Shown: one piece after another, positions 41,115 through 51,100 of the stretch
How positions within the stretch are numbered: position 1 is the stretch's first letter
Layout: each line of letters starts with the position of its first letter
Assembly: GCF_015864575.1 (NCBI RefSeq)
Contig: NZ_JADYWW010000001.1
Coordinates: forward strand, 558,001 to 622,000
Direction: 5' to 3'
Source of the DNA: Salinibacterium sp. SWN248
GTDB lineage: Bacteria; Actinomycetota; Actinomycetes; Actinomycetales; Microbacteriaceae
Length of the DNA: 64,000 nucleotides
Program-made: the position numbers and the translations under genes
The notes under the pieces: model-generated
What the model saw: the letters and a program-made list of their open reading frames with translations, nothing else
What the model was told of the DNA's origin: nothing
Database searches by the model: none

Positions 41115-42416
41115 ATGAGTAGACCATCATGGCGGGCGACCGCGGCTACCGCGTTGGCCATTGGCGTTGCATTGGGAACAATCGGATGTTCGAGTGACAG
41201 CACTGGCGCAAGCGGCAGCGGAGTTTCAGTCTGGACAACGTCAGGCACCGAGTCGGTGCTCATGACGTCGCAAGAGCAGCACAATGCCGAAGAGGGCTCC
41301 GTGCCGCTCGACGTGCAGGTCTACGAGAACGACCCGTACAAGACCAAGCTTCGCACCGCCATCAGCGCCGGTCAGGGCCCGACCGTCTTCTCCGGCTGGG
41401 GCGGCGGCGGACTCGCCGCCTATGTCGAGGCTGGCGAAGTTGAATCGCTGCAGGCGGCGTTTGATGCCGCTCCCGAGCTGCGGGACCGTATCTTTCCCTC
41501 GGTTCTCGCCGGTGGAACGATCGACGGCGAAATCTACGGCACGCCTTACAACGGCGTTCAGCCCGTCGTGATCTATTACAACGAAAACGTCTTCGCCGAC
41601 AACGGCGTAAAGGTCCCCGAGACCTGGGACGAGACGATGGACGCTGTTGCAGCGTTCAAGGCTGAGGGCATCACGCCGTTCTCGATCGGTGGAGCCGGGC
41701 GCTGGCCGTACCTGATGTGGATCGCGTACCTCACCGACCGCATCGGAGGCCCCGAGGTATTCGACGCCGTGGTTGCTGGTGAAGAGGGTGCGTGGGAAGA
41801 CCCCGCCATCGTCACGGCAGCATCCATGATTCAAGATCTCGTTGAAGCCGGCGGCTTCGGCGATGGCTTCTCCTCAGTTGACCCCAACCAGGGTGCACCA
41901 GAGGCTCTCGTCTACACCGGACGCGCCGCAATGCAGTTGCAGGGCGCCTGGGGCTATTCCAGCGCCTACCTCAGCGGAGATCCCGAGTTCGTCGAAGATG
42001 GCCTCGGGTGGACAACCTTCCCGTCTGTCGAGGGTGGGCTCGGAGACCCGAGCAATGTCACCGGAAACCTCTCAGCGTTCTTCTCCGTGAGTTCCAAGGC
42101 AGACGCCGAGACAAAAAAGGCCGCAACCGACTGGCTTGTCAATGGTGTGTTTGACGACGACTACATTGACGGCCTCATCGGGATCGGAGCAGTTCCTCCC
42201 GTATCGGGAATTGAAGACAAGATCGCGGCCGCTCCCGCTGCGGACTGGAACACCTTCGTGTACAAAACCGCTCAAAATGCCGGTAACTTCCAGCTCTCGT
42301 GGGACCAGGCCATCAGCCCGGAAGAAGCAGAAGTGCTTCTCACCAACCTCGAAAAACTGTTCTTACTCGAGATCACGCCCGACGAGTTCGCTAGCAACAT
42401 GAACGCGGCTGCGTAG
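41115..42416 (+). CDS. ABC sugar-binding lipoprotein
   Basis: 433 residues. Lipobox 'GTIGC' near residue 25, then a family-1 solute-binding fold. 'GQGPTVFSGWGGGGLAAYVEAGEVESL' and 'PYNGVQPVVIYYNENVFADNGVKVPETWDE' are typical of CUT1 oligosaccharide binders. GAGGG lies before the ATG. It precedes two permease genes and a beta-xylosidase, so xylo-oligosaccharides are the probable ligand. The ATPase subunit is not encoded here; CUT1 systems often share one (MsiK). Confidence 0.9.
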   Translation: MSRPSWRATAATALAIGVALGTIGCSSDSTGASGSGVSVWTTSGTESVLMTSQEQHNAEEGSVPLDVQVYENDPYKTKLRTAISAGQGPTVFSGWGGGGLAAYVEAGEVESLQAAFDAAPELRDRIFPSVLAGGTIDGEIYGTPYNGVQPVVIYYNENVFADNGVKVPETWDETMDAVAAFKAEGITPFSIGGAGRWPYLMWIAYLTDRIGGPEVFDAVVAGEEGAWEDPAIVTAASMIQDLVEAGGFGDGFSSVDPNQGAPEALVYTGRAAMQLQGAWGYSSAYLSGDPEFVEDGLGWTTFPSVEGGLGDPSNVTGNLSAFFSVSSKADAETKKAATDWLVNGVFDDDYIDGLIGIGAVPPVSGIEDKIAAAPAADWNTFVYKTAQNAGNFQLSWDQAISPEEAEVLLTNLEKLFLLEITPDEFASNMNAAA

Positions 42417-42421
42417 TTTTC

Positions 42422-43327
42422 ATGACTCACGTTTCGAAGGGAGGGGCCGTGGCGGTTCGCCGCCAGGGTCCCTCGCCCCTTCTCGCCCTTCCCGCGCTCA
42501 TCTTCTTCGGAGTCTTCGCGATCATCCCGCTCTTCGTGGCGCTCTATCTCAGTTTCACGAAGTGGAGCGGGCTGGGCTCGCCGACGTGGGTGGGCTTCGA
42601 CAACTGGGGCACGCTCTTCAGCACGCCCGATACGTTTCGATCTTTCGGACTAACCCTGTTGCTCATGGGGCTGTCGTGGGTGTTCCAAACGCCTATCTCG
42701 ATCCTTCTTGGTGTCTTTCTTTCCGGACACCAGCGCTACCGCGAAATCTTCGCGGTTATCTACTTCGTTCCCTTGCTGCTGTCCTCCGCAGCAATCGGTA
42801 TCGCCTTCCGCAACCTTCTTGATCCCAACTTCGGCCTCTTCGCCTCGCCCGGGCTGGAATGGTTGAACCTCGGTTGGCTCGGCAACCCCGACCTCGCGTT
42901 TTACGCAATTGTGTTCATCATTTCGTGGCAGTTCATCCCCTTCCACACACTCCTCTATCAGGGCGGTGCCCGTCAGGTGCCGCAGTCGCTGTACGAGGCA
43001 GCTGCGCTGGACGGCGCAGGTCGAATGGCTCAGTTCTTCTCGATCACGCTTCCTCAACTGAGGTACACGATCGTCACGTCAACGACGCTCATGCTGATTG
43101 GGGCGCTCACCTATTTCGACATCATCTTCATCCTCACGCAGGGTGGCCCCGGTGATGCGACCCGCATCCTTCCGGTCGACATGTACCTCACGGGGTTCGT
43201 CGGCAACCAAATGGGTCTCGCAAGCACGATCGCCATTGTGCTCGTGCTCTTCGGGATGCTTGTTTCCTTGACCATCTCAAAACTGTCCGGCTTCACGCGG
43301 ATGGAAAGCCAACTGGACGGGGAATGA
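42422..43327 (+). CDS. ABC sugar permease 1 (CUT1)
   Basis: 301 residues with six membrane segments and the inner-membrane EAA motif 'EAAALDGAGRMAQFFSITLPQL', which contacts the ATPase. It follows the binding protein by 5 bp. Together with the next gene it forms the transmembrane channel of a sugar importer. Confidence 0.9.
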   Translation: MTHVSKGGAVAVRRQGPSPLLALPALIFFGVFAIIPLFVALYLSFTKWSGLGSPTWVGFDNWGTLFSTPDTFRSFGLTLLLMGLSWVFQTPISILLGVFLSGHQRYREIFAVIYFVPLLLSSAAIGIAFRNLLDPNFGLFASPGLEWLNLGWLGNPDLAFYAIVFIISWQFIPFHTLLYQGGARQVPQSLYEAAALDGAGRMAQFFSITLPQLRYTIVTSTTLMLIGALTYFDIIFILTQGGPGDATRILPVDMYLTGFVGNQMGLASTIAIVLVLFGMLVSLTISKLSGFTRMESQLDGE

Positions 43328-43328
43328 G

Positions 43329-44255
43329 ATGACAACAACAGCTCGCCGCGCATCGCCGGCAAAAATCATCAACTCGGGCCGCCCAGACTCGGGCCGGAGC
43401 AGTACCCGTCGTCCTAGTCGAGTGCGCGCAAGCAATCGTGGTCTTCGGCCGAACTTCCTCGGTGCAAGCGCATCCGTGGTCTGGCTCATCATTGTGCTCA
43501 TCCCGCTGTACTGGATCGTCATCACGAGCTTCCGTAGCCAAGAGGGGTTCTTCGACGACCATCCGTTGGCTTTCCCGGCACAACCGACGCTAGACAACTA
43601 CGTGTTGGTGCTGGAGAACGACTTCGCGAGATACCTCATGAACTCGGCCATCGTGACCGTCGTGGCCGTTGCCCTGATCGTGGTGTGCGGATTTCTCTTC
43701 GCCTACACGATCTCCCGCACGACGAGTCCGCGCGTGCGCAAACTCTTCAACTTAATGTTGCTGGGTTTGGCGATTCCTCTTCAAGCGACGATCATCCCGG
43801 TGTATCTGATGATCGTAAAAGCCGGTCTCTACGACAGCCTGCTGGCGATCATCCTGCCGTCGGTGGCGTTCGGACTCCCCATCACAGTGCTGATTCTCGT
43901 GAACTTCATGCGAGACATCCCGGGCCAGCTTTATGAGGCGATCCGCATCGATGGGGCCTCGGAGTGGGTAACGATTCGCAGCCTCGCGCTCCCGCTGTCG
44001 CGACCGGCCATCACCACGGTCGCGATCTACAACGGGCTCAACGTGTGGAACGGATTCCTGTTTCCGCTGATCCTGACGCAGAGCGCAGACAATCGCGTAT
44101 TGCCGCTGGCTTTGACCTCCTACCAAGGGCTCTTCAGCATCAACGTGCCCGCCGTTATCGCAGCTGTCGTCCTGTCTAGCCTGCCCATCATCGCGCTCTA
44201 CATTCTGGGGCGACGACAACTACTTGCTGGCATGACCGCCGGCTTCGGAAAGTAA
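43329..44255 (+). CDS. ABC sugar permease 2 (CUT1)
   Basis: 308 residues. An arginine-rich lead of about 50 residues is followed by six membrane segments and the EAA motif 'EAIRIDGASEWVTIRSLALPLSRPAI'. It begins 1 bp after the first permease stop, in the same operon, and is the heterodimer partner. Confidence 0.9.
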   Translation: MTTTARRASPAKIINSGRPDSGRSSTRRPSRVRASNRGLRPNFLGASASVVWLIIVLIPLYWIVITSFRSQEGFFDDHPLAFPAQPTLDNYVLVLENDFARYLMNSAIVTVVAVALIVVCGFLFAYTISRTTSPRVRKLFNLMLLGLAIPLQATIIPVYLMIVKAGLYDSLLAIILPSVAFGLPITVLILVNFMRDIPGQLYEAIRIDGASEWVTIRSLALPLSRPAITTVAIYNGLNVWNGFLFPLILTQSADNRVLPLALTSYQGLFSINVPAVIAAVVLSSLPIIALYILGRRQLLAGMTAGFGK

Positions 44256-44260
44256 TTTAC

Positions 44261-45904
44261 ATGCCACACACTGTTCCAGCATCGCCGTCTGCGGTCGTGC
44301 GCAATCCGATCATCCCGGGGTTCAATCCCGATCCGGTGATCGTGCGTCGTGGTGATGACTACTACCTGGCGACATCCACTTTCGAGTGGTTCCCGGCGGT
44401 GCAGTTCCACCACTCGACCGACCTCGCGAACTGGTCACTGATCGGTCATGCCATTACGGATGACAGCATCGATCTTCGGGGCATTCCTGCGTCGGGCGGG
44501 GTGTGGGCGCCGTGTCTCACCGTGGAACCTAGCACCGGCCGTTTTTACCTGGTTTTCTCTGTGATGAAGAGCCAAGAGGCTGAGGTCTTTGATGTAGACA
44601 ACTACATCATCTGGGCAGACGACATACTTGGCCCGTGGTCCAAGCCGCTCTACGTGAACAGCTTGGGCTTCGATTCCTCGCTCTTTCACGATGACGACGG
44701 CACCAAGTGGCTGGTTACGTTGGAGTGGGAGACGCGGCCGGGACATGAGCATCCGGGCTGGATTGTTGCCCAGCAGTTCGACCCCGAAGATGGAACTCTC
44801 ACCGACCCCGTTCGTATTCATTATGGTTCCACCGACCGCGGTGCCCTCGAAGCACCGCACCTTTACAAGGTTGACGGTCGCTACTACCTCATGACTGCTG
44901 AGGGCGGAACGGGATACGGCCACGGGGTGTGCTTGGCGCGGGCAGATTCGCCGCTCGGCCCCTATGAGTCTGACCCGGGTAGTCCTTTTATTACGAGTTC
45001 ACCGGAGCCCTATAACGGTCGCAATTACCGAGACTTTCTGCGACCAGAATTCTTCAACCCTCAAGCATCCATGCAGAAGGCCGGGCACGGCAGTCTTCTT
45101 CAGGCTGCCGATGACAACTGGTACGTGGCGCATTTGTCGTCGCGACCGTTGCCCGGCACTACCTCCTCAGTGCTCGGGCGAGAGTCATCGCTGCAAGCAG
45201 TGCACTGGGATGACGACGGCTGGCTGCGGATGACCGCCGGCGGCGTATTGCCGCAGGAGTACATCACGATCCCGGGTGCCACTATTGATGAAGAGCGTTC
45301 GTCGCTGGATGTCGTGACCGATTTCCGAACGCCACTGTCGCCGCACTTTGCGGTTCCGCGTGGTCCCATCGATGAGTCGTGGTGCGCGCCCACCCAGAAC
45401 GGTCTGGAACTTCGTGGTCGCGATTCGTTGCACTCGCGATTCGACGTCTCGTTAGTGGCGACGCGCTTGCGCGCATTCGAGGCAACGGCAGAAGCGGAAA
45501 TCGAGTTTGATGCCCGCCACTTCGCTCATGCCGCCGGGCTCACCGTGTACTACGACATCAAGAATTATGTCTTCGCGCGGATATCGTGGAGTGAGATGGA
45601 GAATTCTCGCACTATCGCGCTAGTGATCGCGCGCTCTGGCCCTGGAATTGACGAGGTGATCGGCGAGGTCACGATCGCCGACGGACCGGTGCGGTTGCGT
45701 GCAGAAATCACGCAGGGCGACCTTCGGTTCGCCTGGCAGATGGCGGGAGGCCAGTGGAGCGAACTCGGGGGCGTTGTCGGCTCCCAGTTCATGTCCGACG
45801 ACGCGATCAGTGGGTTCACGGGGCAGTTTGTGGGCGTGGCGGCGGTGGATGCCGCCAACAAGAGCACGATTGCCCGAGTGAAGTCGTTCGGGCTGACCTA
45901 CTAA
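44261..45904 (+). CDS. GH43 beta-xylosidase
   Basis: 547 residues, cytosolic (no signal peptide). The five-bladed GH43 propeller begins 'NPIIPGFNPDPVIVRRGDDYYLATSTFEWFPAVQF', with the first catalytic Asp in 'NPDP'; the second is in 'FDSSLFHDDDG', and the catalytic Glu is in 'GALEAPHLYK'. The C-terminal beta-sandwich ('GLTVYYDIKNYVFARIS') is the GH43_11 accessory domain. It would split imported xylo-oligosaccharides to xylose. It ends the operon and its stop overlaps the convergent YczE gene. Confidence 0.9.
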   Translation: MPHTVPASPSAVVRNPIIPGFNPDPVIVRRGDDYYLATSTFEWFPAVQFHHSTDLANWSLIGHAITDDSIDLRGIPASGGVWAPCLTVEPSTGRFYLVFSVMKSQEAEVFDVDNYIIWADDILGPWSKPLYVNSLGFDSSLFHDDDGTKWLVTLEWETRPGHEHPGWIVAQQFDPEDGTLTDPVRIHYGSTDRGALEAPHLYKVDGRYYLMTAEGGTGYGHGVCLARADSPLGPYESDPGSPFITSSPEPYNGRNYRDFLRPEFFNPQASMQKAGHGSLLQAADDNWYVAHLSSRPLPGTTSSVLGRESSLQAVHWDDDGWLRMTAGGVLPQEYITIPGATIDEERSSLDVVTDFRTPLSPHFAVPRGPIDESWCAPTQNGLELRGRDSLHSRFDVSLVATRLRAFEATAEAEIEFDARHFAHAAGLTVYYDIKNYVFARISWSEMENSRTIALVIARSGPGIDEVIGEVTIADGPVRLRAEITQGDLRFAWQMAGGQWSELGGVVGSQFMSDDAISGFTGQFVGVAAVDAANKSTIARVKSFGLTY

Positions 45905-46545
45905 ACCTTCTCAGGGCTCGGCTTCGCCGTCTCGACGCTATCGCCAGAGACGGCGGCCGGCACCATCAGCCGCGGAATCGTGAAGTGCACAAGGGGGCCG
46001 ATGAGCAGCGCGAACGCGAGCGTGCCCCAGCCGAGGTTTCCGCCGAGGATCGCGCCGATCGTCAGCACGACGAGTTCGATGCTGCTGCGCACGATCCAAA
46101 TCTTGCCGCCGTAGCGGTGGTGGATGCCGGTCATGAGGCCATCGCGCGGGCCCGGCCCGAAGCGTGCGCCAAGGTAGAGGCCGGTTGCGATTCCGAGCAG
46201 TAGCAGGCCGGCGACGAACACGAGGATGCGCAGGGCAAGTCCCTCAATCTCGGGCAGCATCCACAATCCAAGTTGGGCGCTGGGGCCGACGAGCGCCACG
46301 TTGAAGACGGTTCCGATGCCGGGCTTCTGGCGGATCGGGATCCACAGCAGCAACACGATGAGGCCAATGATGTTGGTGACGAAGCCAAAGGGGATGCCAG
46401 TGCTGAGCGAGACGCCCTGGCCGAGAACGTCCCAGGGCGCGACACCGATTTCCGCACGAATCATCAGCGCGATGGCGAAGCCGTAGAGGAAGAGGCCGGT
46501 GCCGAGCTGAACGATGCGTCGTGTCATGGTGAGGCGGGGAGTCAT
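45901..46545 (-). CDS. YczE-family membrane protein
   Basis: 214 residues with five hydrophobic segments. 'GTGLFLYGFAIALMIRAEIGVAPWDVLGQGVS' and 'LGARFGPGPRDGLMTG' are hallmarks of YczE/YyaS-type proteins, of unknown function. Divergent from a MocR regulator, as yczE is near the MocR gene ycxD in Bacillus subtilis, so its expression is probably under this MocR. A start at 46557 is possible but less likely. Confidence 0.82.
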   Translation of the reverse strand: MTPRLTMTRRIVQLGTGLFLYGFAIALMIRAEIGVAPWDVLGQGVSLSTGIPFGFVTNIIGLIVLLLWIPIRQKPGIGTVFNVALVGPSAQLGLWMLPEIEGLALRILVFVAGLLLLGIATGLYLGARFGPGPRDGLMTGIHHRYGGKIWIVRSSIELVVLTIGAILGGNLGWGTLAFALLIGPLVHFTIPRLMVPAAVSGDSVETAKPSPEKV

Positions 46546-46552
46546 GTAAGTA

Positions 46553-46589
46553 TCCAATTACGGAATTGGACTCGGAACAAGAGTCCAAT
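46553..46589. promoter_or_regulatory. MocR/YczE intergenic operator array
   Basis: Contains TCCAATT-ACGG-AATTGGA (46553-46570) and the perfect 9-bp inverted repeat ATTGGACTC-N7-GAGTCCAAT (46565-46589), sharing one half-site. Three TCCAAT half-sites occur in 37 bp, so a MocR dimer could bind in alternative registers. Confidence 0.7.
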
Positions 46590-46606
46590 CGCGGTATTGT
46601 GGCCTC

Positions 46607-48028
46607 ATGAATAGCCTTTCTGCCCGCGCATTGGTCGTGATGATGGGCGAGTGGCGTGCGAGTGGATCGAACGCTGCCTATCTGGCCGTCTCTGACCGCA
46701 TCCGCCTCCTCATCATGGATGGCCGCATTCTGACCTCGACGCGCCTGCCAGCCGAGCGCGAGTTGGCGCTCGCTCTCGGGGTGAGCCGCACCACGGTGAC
46801 GGCGGCCTATTCGGCGCTCCGCGAGGGCGGTTACGTCGAGAGCACGCGTGGCTCAGGCAGTGTTGCTCAGTTGCCGCATCGCGCGAGTCTGATTCCCGAT
46901 TCGGCGGCCCCGCAGATGCTCGATTTCAGTAAGTCGACCATTTCGGCCGCTCCCGAGGTGATTGAGGCATCCCGTCGTGCTGCCGAACAACTGCCGGCCT
47001 ACCTGGGGGAGTCTGGCTTCGACCCGGTAGGGATCCCGGCGTTGCGTGAGGCCATTGCCCAACGCTATGTCGACCGCGGCCTGCCGACGAGCCCCGACCA
47101 GATCATGGTGACGCTCGGCGCACAGCACGCCATCGCGCTGATTTCGCGCACCCTCATGTCACGCGGTGACCGCGCCCTCATGGAAAACCCGAGCTACCCG
47201 CACGCCCTCGATGCGCTCCGGGCGGCTGGCGCGCGACTCGTGCCGGTCGGTGTTTCGACCGAAACCGGTTGGGATGCCATCGCTGTCGAGCAGGCTATCC
47301 AGCGCACGAGCCCCTCGCTTGCGTACCTCATGCCCGACTTTCACAACCCGACCGGTCAGTCGATGCCCGAAGAGCTGCGCGAAAAAATACTGACCCTCGC
47401 GGAACGCCACGGCACGGCAGTCATCGCCGACGAGACAATGGCCGAACTCGATCTGGACGGCAACGGCATCCGGCTGCCCTTCGCCGCTCACGGCAACGCG
47501 ATCTCCGTGGGTTCGGTCGGCAAGACAGTGTGGGGCGGTCTGCGCACCGGCTGGATCCGCGCCGACCACGCCACCATCCGCCAGCTCGTTCGTGCTCGCT
47601 CCGCCGGTGACCTTGGCACCCCGCTGCTCGAACAGCTCGTCGTCACCAACATTCTTGAGAGCTATCCGGCGATTCTGGATGCTCGGCGCACTTCTCTTCG
47701 GGCCGGGCGCGAGCACCTCTCCTCCCTGCTGGCCGAGCAACTGCCGTCGTGGCAGGTGCCGCACACCCCGGGTGGAATGACTGCGTGGATCAATCTCGGC
47801 CAACCCGTGAGCTCGCAGCTCGTGCTTGCAGCCCGCAACGAGGGTCTCGTGATTGCTGCTGGTCCGCGGTTCGGCATGGATGGCGCCTTCGAACGCTTCC
47901 TGCGCATTCCGTTCAGCGGGGGCGCGGCCGACCTGGAACAGGGCGTCTCGGCGCTCGCCGCAGCGTGGTCGACGGTGATGCGGCATCCGTTCTCGCCAGC
48001 GAGCAGTGAATTCGCGAACGTCGTCTAA
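46607..48028 (+). CDS. MocR-family regulator (GntR HTH + aminotransferase domain)
   Basis: 473 residues. The N-terminal GntR HTH ('RIRLLIMDGRILTSTRLPAERELALALGVSRTTVTAAYSALREGGYVESTRGSGS') is joined to a class-I aminotransferase fold (about 100-460) with PLP-lysine region 'SVGSVGKTVWGGLRTGW'. MocR proteins sense PLP or an amino acid through this domain. The divergent YczE gene is its probable target. Confidence 0.88.
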   Translation: MNSLSARALVVMMGEWRASGSNAAYLAVSDRIRLLIMDGRILTSTRLPAERELALALGVSRTTVTAAYSALREGGYVESTRGSGSVAQLPHRASLIPDSAAPQMLDFSKSTISAAPEVIEASRRAAEQLPAYLGESGFDPVGIPALREAIAQRYVDRGLPTSPDQIMVTLGAQHAIALISRTLMSRGDRALMENPSYPHALDALRAAGARLVPVGVSTETGWDAIAVEQAIQRTSPSLAYLMPDFHNPTGQSMPEELREKILTLAERHGTAVIADETMAELDLDGNGIRLPFAAHGNAISVGSVGKTVWGGLRTGWIRADHATIRQLVRARSAGDLGTPLLEQLVVTNILESYPAILDARRTSLRAGREHLSSLLAEQLPSWQVPHTPGGMTAWINLGQPVSSQLVLAARNEGLVIAAGPRFGMDGAFERFLRIPFSGGAADLEQGVSALAAAWSTVMRHPFSPASSEFANVV

Positions 48029-48186
48029 GTCACACGACGGAGAGAGCGTCGTTTCGGCTTCGCACCTTTAACGTAGATGTAATCTCGCGAGAGTACGCGG
48101 AATAATGAGCGTGCTGAGAGAATTGCACTAACCAAGAAGTGGTTTTTGCGACCGCGCCCGCGTTTAACAGCAACGAAAGTTCTCTC

Positions 48187-51100
48187 GTGCACCTGCTTTC
48201 TGTCTTCTCCCTGCGTAACCGAGCGCTCATCGCGCTCGTGACGATTGTTATCGGAATCTTTGGTGGCGTTGCTTTGACGTCGCTCAAGCAAGAGCTCATT
48301 CCATCGCTGTCGCTGCCGCAAATCTTTATCGTCTCGACGTACCCTGGCGCATCGCCCGAGGTCGTTGACAATGACCTCGCCGGTCCCATCGAAGCTGCCA
48401 TCCAGGGCGTTGAGGGGCTCGAGTCGACCACGTCGACCTCGAACTCGAACTTCGCCAACATTTCGGCCTCGTTCGAATATGGCACCAACATCGCCACCGC
48501 TGAGCAGAAGATTCAGCTCGCCATCAACCGCATCTCTGGCCAGCTACCCGACTCGGCAGACACTCAAGTCTTTACCTTCAACTTCACTGATCTTCCGGTC
48601 GTGCAGATCGCGGTATCCAGCGACCTCGACCCACTTGAGCTCTCCACCAAGCTCGAAGCATCCACCCTCGTTGAGCTCAATAAGTTGGATGGCGTCAGTG
48701 ACGCAAGCCTGTTGGGCACGTCGACCCAGCGCTTGGTCATCACTCCCGATCAAGATGAACTCTTCCTCAACGGTCTGAGCAATCAAGACATCATTTCCGC
48801 ACTCGACGACAACGGCGTGCTGCTGCCCGCCGGTGAAATCACCGAGGATGGCCAAACCCTCACCGTGCAGGCCGGTCAACGCATCACGACAGCCGACGGT
48901 GTAGCCGAACTACCTCTGCTGGGCGGATCGAGCACCGAGATCGTGACGATCGCTGACGTCGCAACCGTTGAAGTGATTGACGACCCGGCAACCGGAATCT
49001 CTCGCGTGGATGGTGAGCCTTCACTCACCATTGCGATCACCAAGAGCCCCGCCGGCAACACTGTCGCCGTCTCCGAGGCCGTTCTTGAAGCAATTCCTGA
49101 ACTCGAAAGCGCCCTCGGAAGCAACACCAAATTCACGGTCGTCTTCGACCAAGCCCCCTTCATCCAAGAGTCGATTGACAGCCTCACCACCGAGGGATTG
49201 CTCGGTCTTGTCTTCGCCGTGATCGTGATTCTGGTGTTCTTGCTGTCGATTCGATCGACGCTGGTCACCGCGATCTCGATCCCGGCATCCGTTCTCATCA
49301 CCTTCATCGGTATGCAGGTCTCGGGCTACACCCTCAACATCATCACCCTCGGAGCCCTCACGATCTCGATTGGTCGAGTGGTGGATGACTCGATTGTGGT
49401 TATCGAGAACATCAAGCGACACGTGTCGATGGGGGAGCCAAAACTGCTGGCCATCCAGACCGCGGTGAAGGAAGTTGCGGGAGCCATCACGGCATCCACC
49501 GTGACGACGATCGCGGTGTTCTTGCCGCTCGCCCTTGTCGGAGACATCACGGGAGAACTGTTCCGCCCGTTCGCGCTGACGACCGCCATTGCGCTTGCCG
49601 CATCACTCTTTGTGTCGCTCACCATCGTGCCGGTGCTCGCCTACTGGTTCCTCGGTAACAAGGCTGTTCCGCGTCACACCGAAGACGCTGTCGAGCACGC
49701 GCACGCAGCGGGTATGCCTCAGGAGGAGAAGACCAACGCCCTGCAGCGCGGCTACCTGCCCGTGATCAAGTGGACGCTTAAGCGCCCCGTTGCCACACTC
49801 ATGACTGCTGTTCTCCTGCTCGGTGGAACCGTGGCACTCGTGCCGTTCATGAAGACCAACTTCATTGGTGACAGTGGACAGAACACGCTGACCGTCAACC
49901 AGTCGCTGCCACTCGGCGCAAGCCTCGAAGCTCGTGACGAAGCCGCGAAGAAGGTTGAAGAGGTCCTCATGGATCTCGACGGCATCGAAACCGTGCAACT
50001 CTCCATCGGCTCCAGCGGCGGCTCACTGCGTGCCGCATTCTCCGGCAGCGGAGCGAACGCATTCTCGCTCACCACTGACCCCGATCTCGATCAGACCGAG
50101 CTGCAAGAAGACGTGCGCGAGGCTGTTGCCGACATCGAGGATGCCGGTGAGATCACTTTGGCCGCGGCATCGAGTGGTTTCGCCTCGAGTGACATCGAGA
50201 TCAACCTCACAGCCACCAGCGATTCTGAACTGCGTGAAGCATCGGATGCCCTGCTCGAGCAGGTGCGCGACCTCGACGTCGTAGCCGAAGCCACGAGCAA
50301 CCTCTCGGAGCAGCAGCCGTTCATCTCGATCGTTGTTGACCGTGACAAGGCCGCGAAGGTCGGACTGAGCGAAATTGCAGTTGGCGGAATCGTCACCGGT
50401 GCGATGAACCCGAATGCGGTCGGTAGCGCCGTCATCGACGAATCGACGCTCTCGATTTACATTCTCAATGACCTTGCGCCCACCACGATTGAAGAGTTGG
50501 AAGACTTCGAGATCCCGGGTGCCACCGGACTCATCCCGCTGACGGATGTCGCCACAGTGTCCGTCGATGACGGCCCCGCGAGCATCACCTCGGTCAAGGG
50601 CGTACGCAGTGCGACCTTGAGCGTGACGCCGAGCAGCGACGACGTGGGAACGGCATCCGCTCTGGTTGCTGCCGCTGTTGACGAAGCAGAATTGCCCGCG
50701 GGCGCTTCGGCTGAACTGGGCGGCGTCGCTACTGAGCAGACGGATGCGTTCCAGCAGCTTGGCCTCGCGCTCCTGGTCGCAATTCTCATCGTGTACGTCG
50801 TGATGGTGGCAACCTTCAAAAGCCTCCGCCAGCCGTTGCTGCTGCTGGTCTCGGTGCCCTTCGCGGCAACCGGTGCCATTGCGCTTCAGGTGATCTCGGG
50901 CATCCCACTCGGGGTCGCCTCGCTCATCGGTGTGCTCATGCTCATCGGTATCGTCGTGACGAACGCCATCGTGCTCGTTGACCTCATCAACCAGTACCGC
51001 GTGAAGGGCATGCGTGCTCGCGAAGCCATCATCGAGGGTGCATCGCGTCGACTTCGCCCCATCCTGATGACCGCTGCGGCGACAATCTTCGCGCTCCTTC

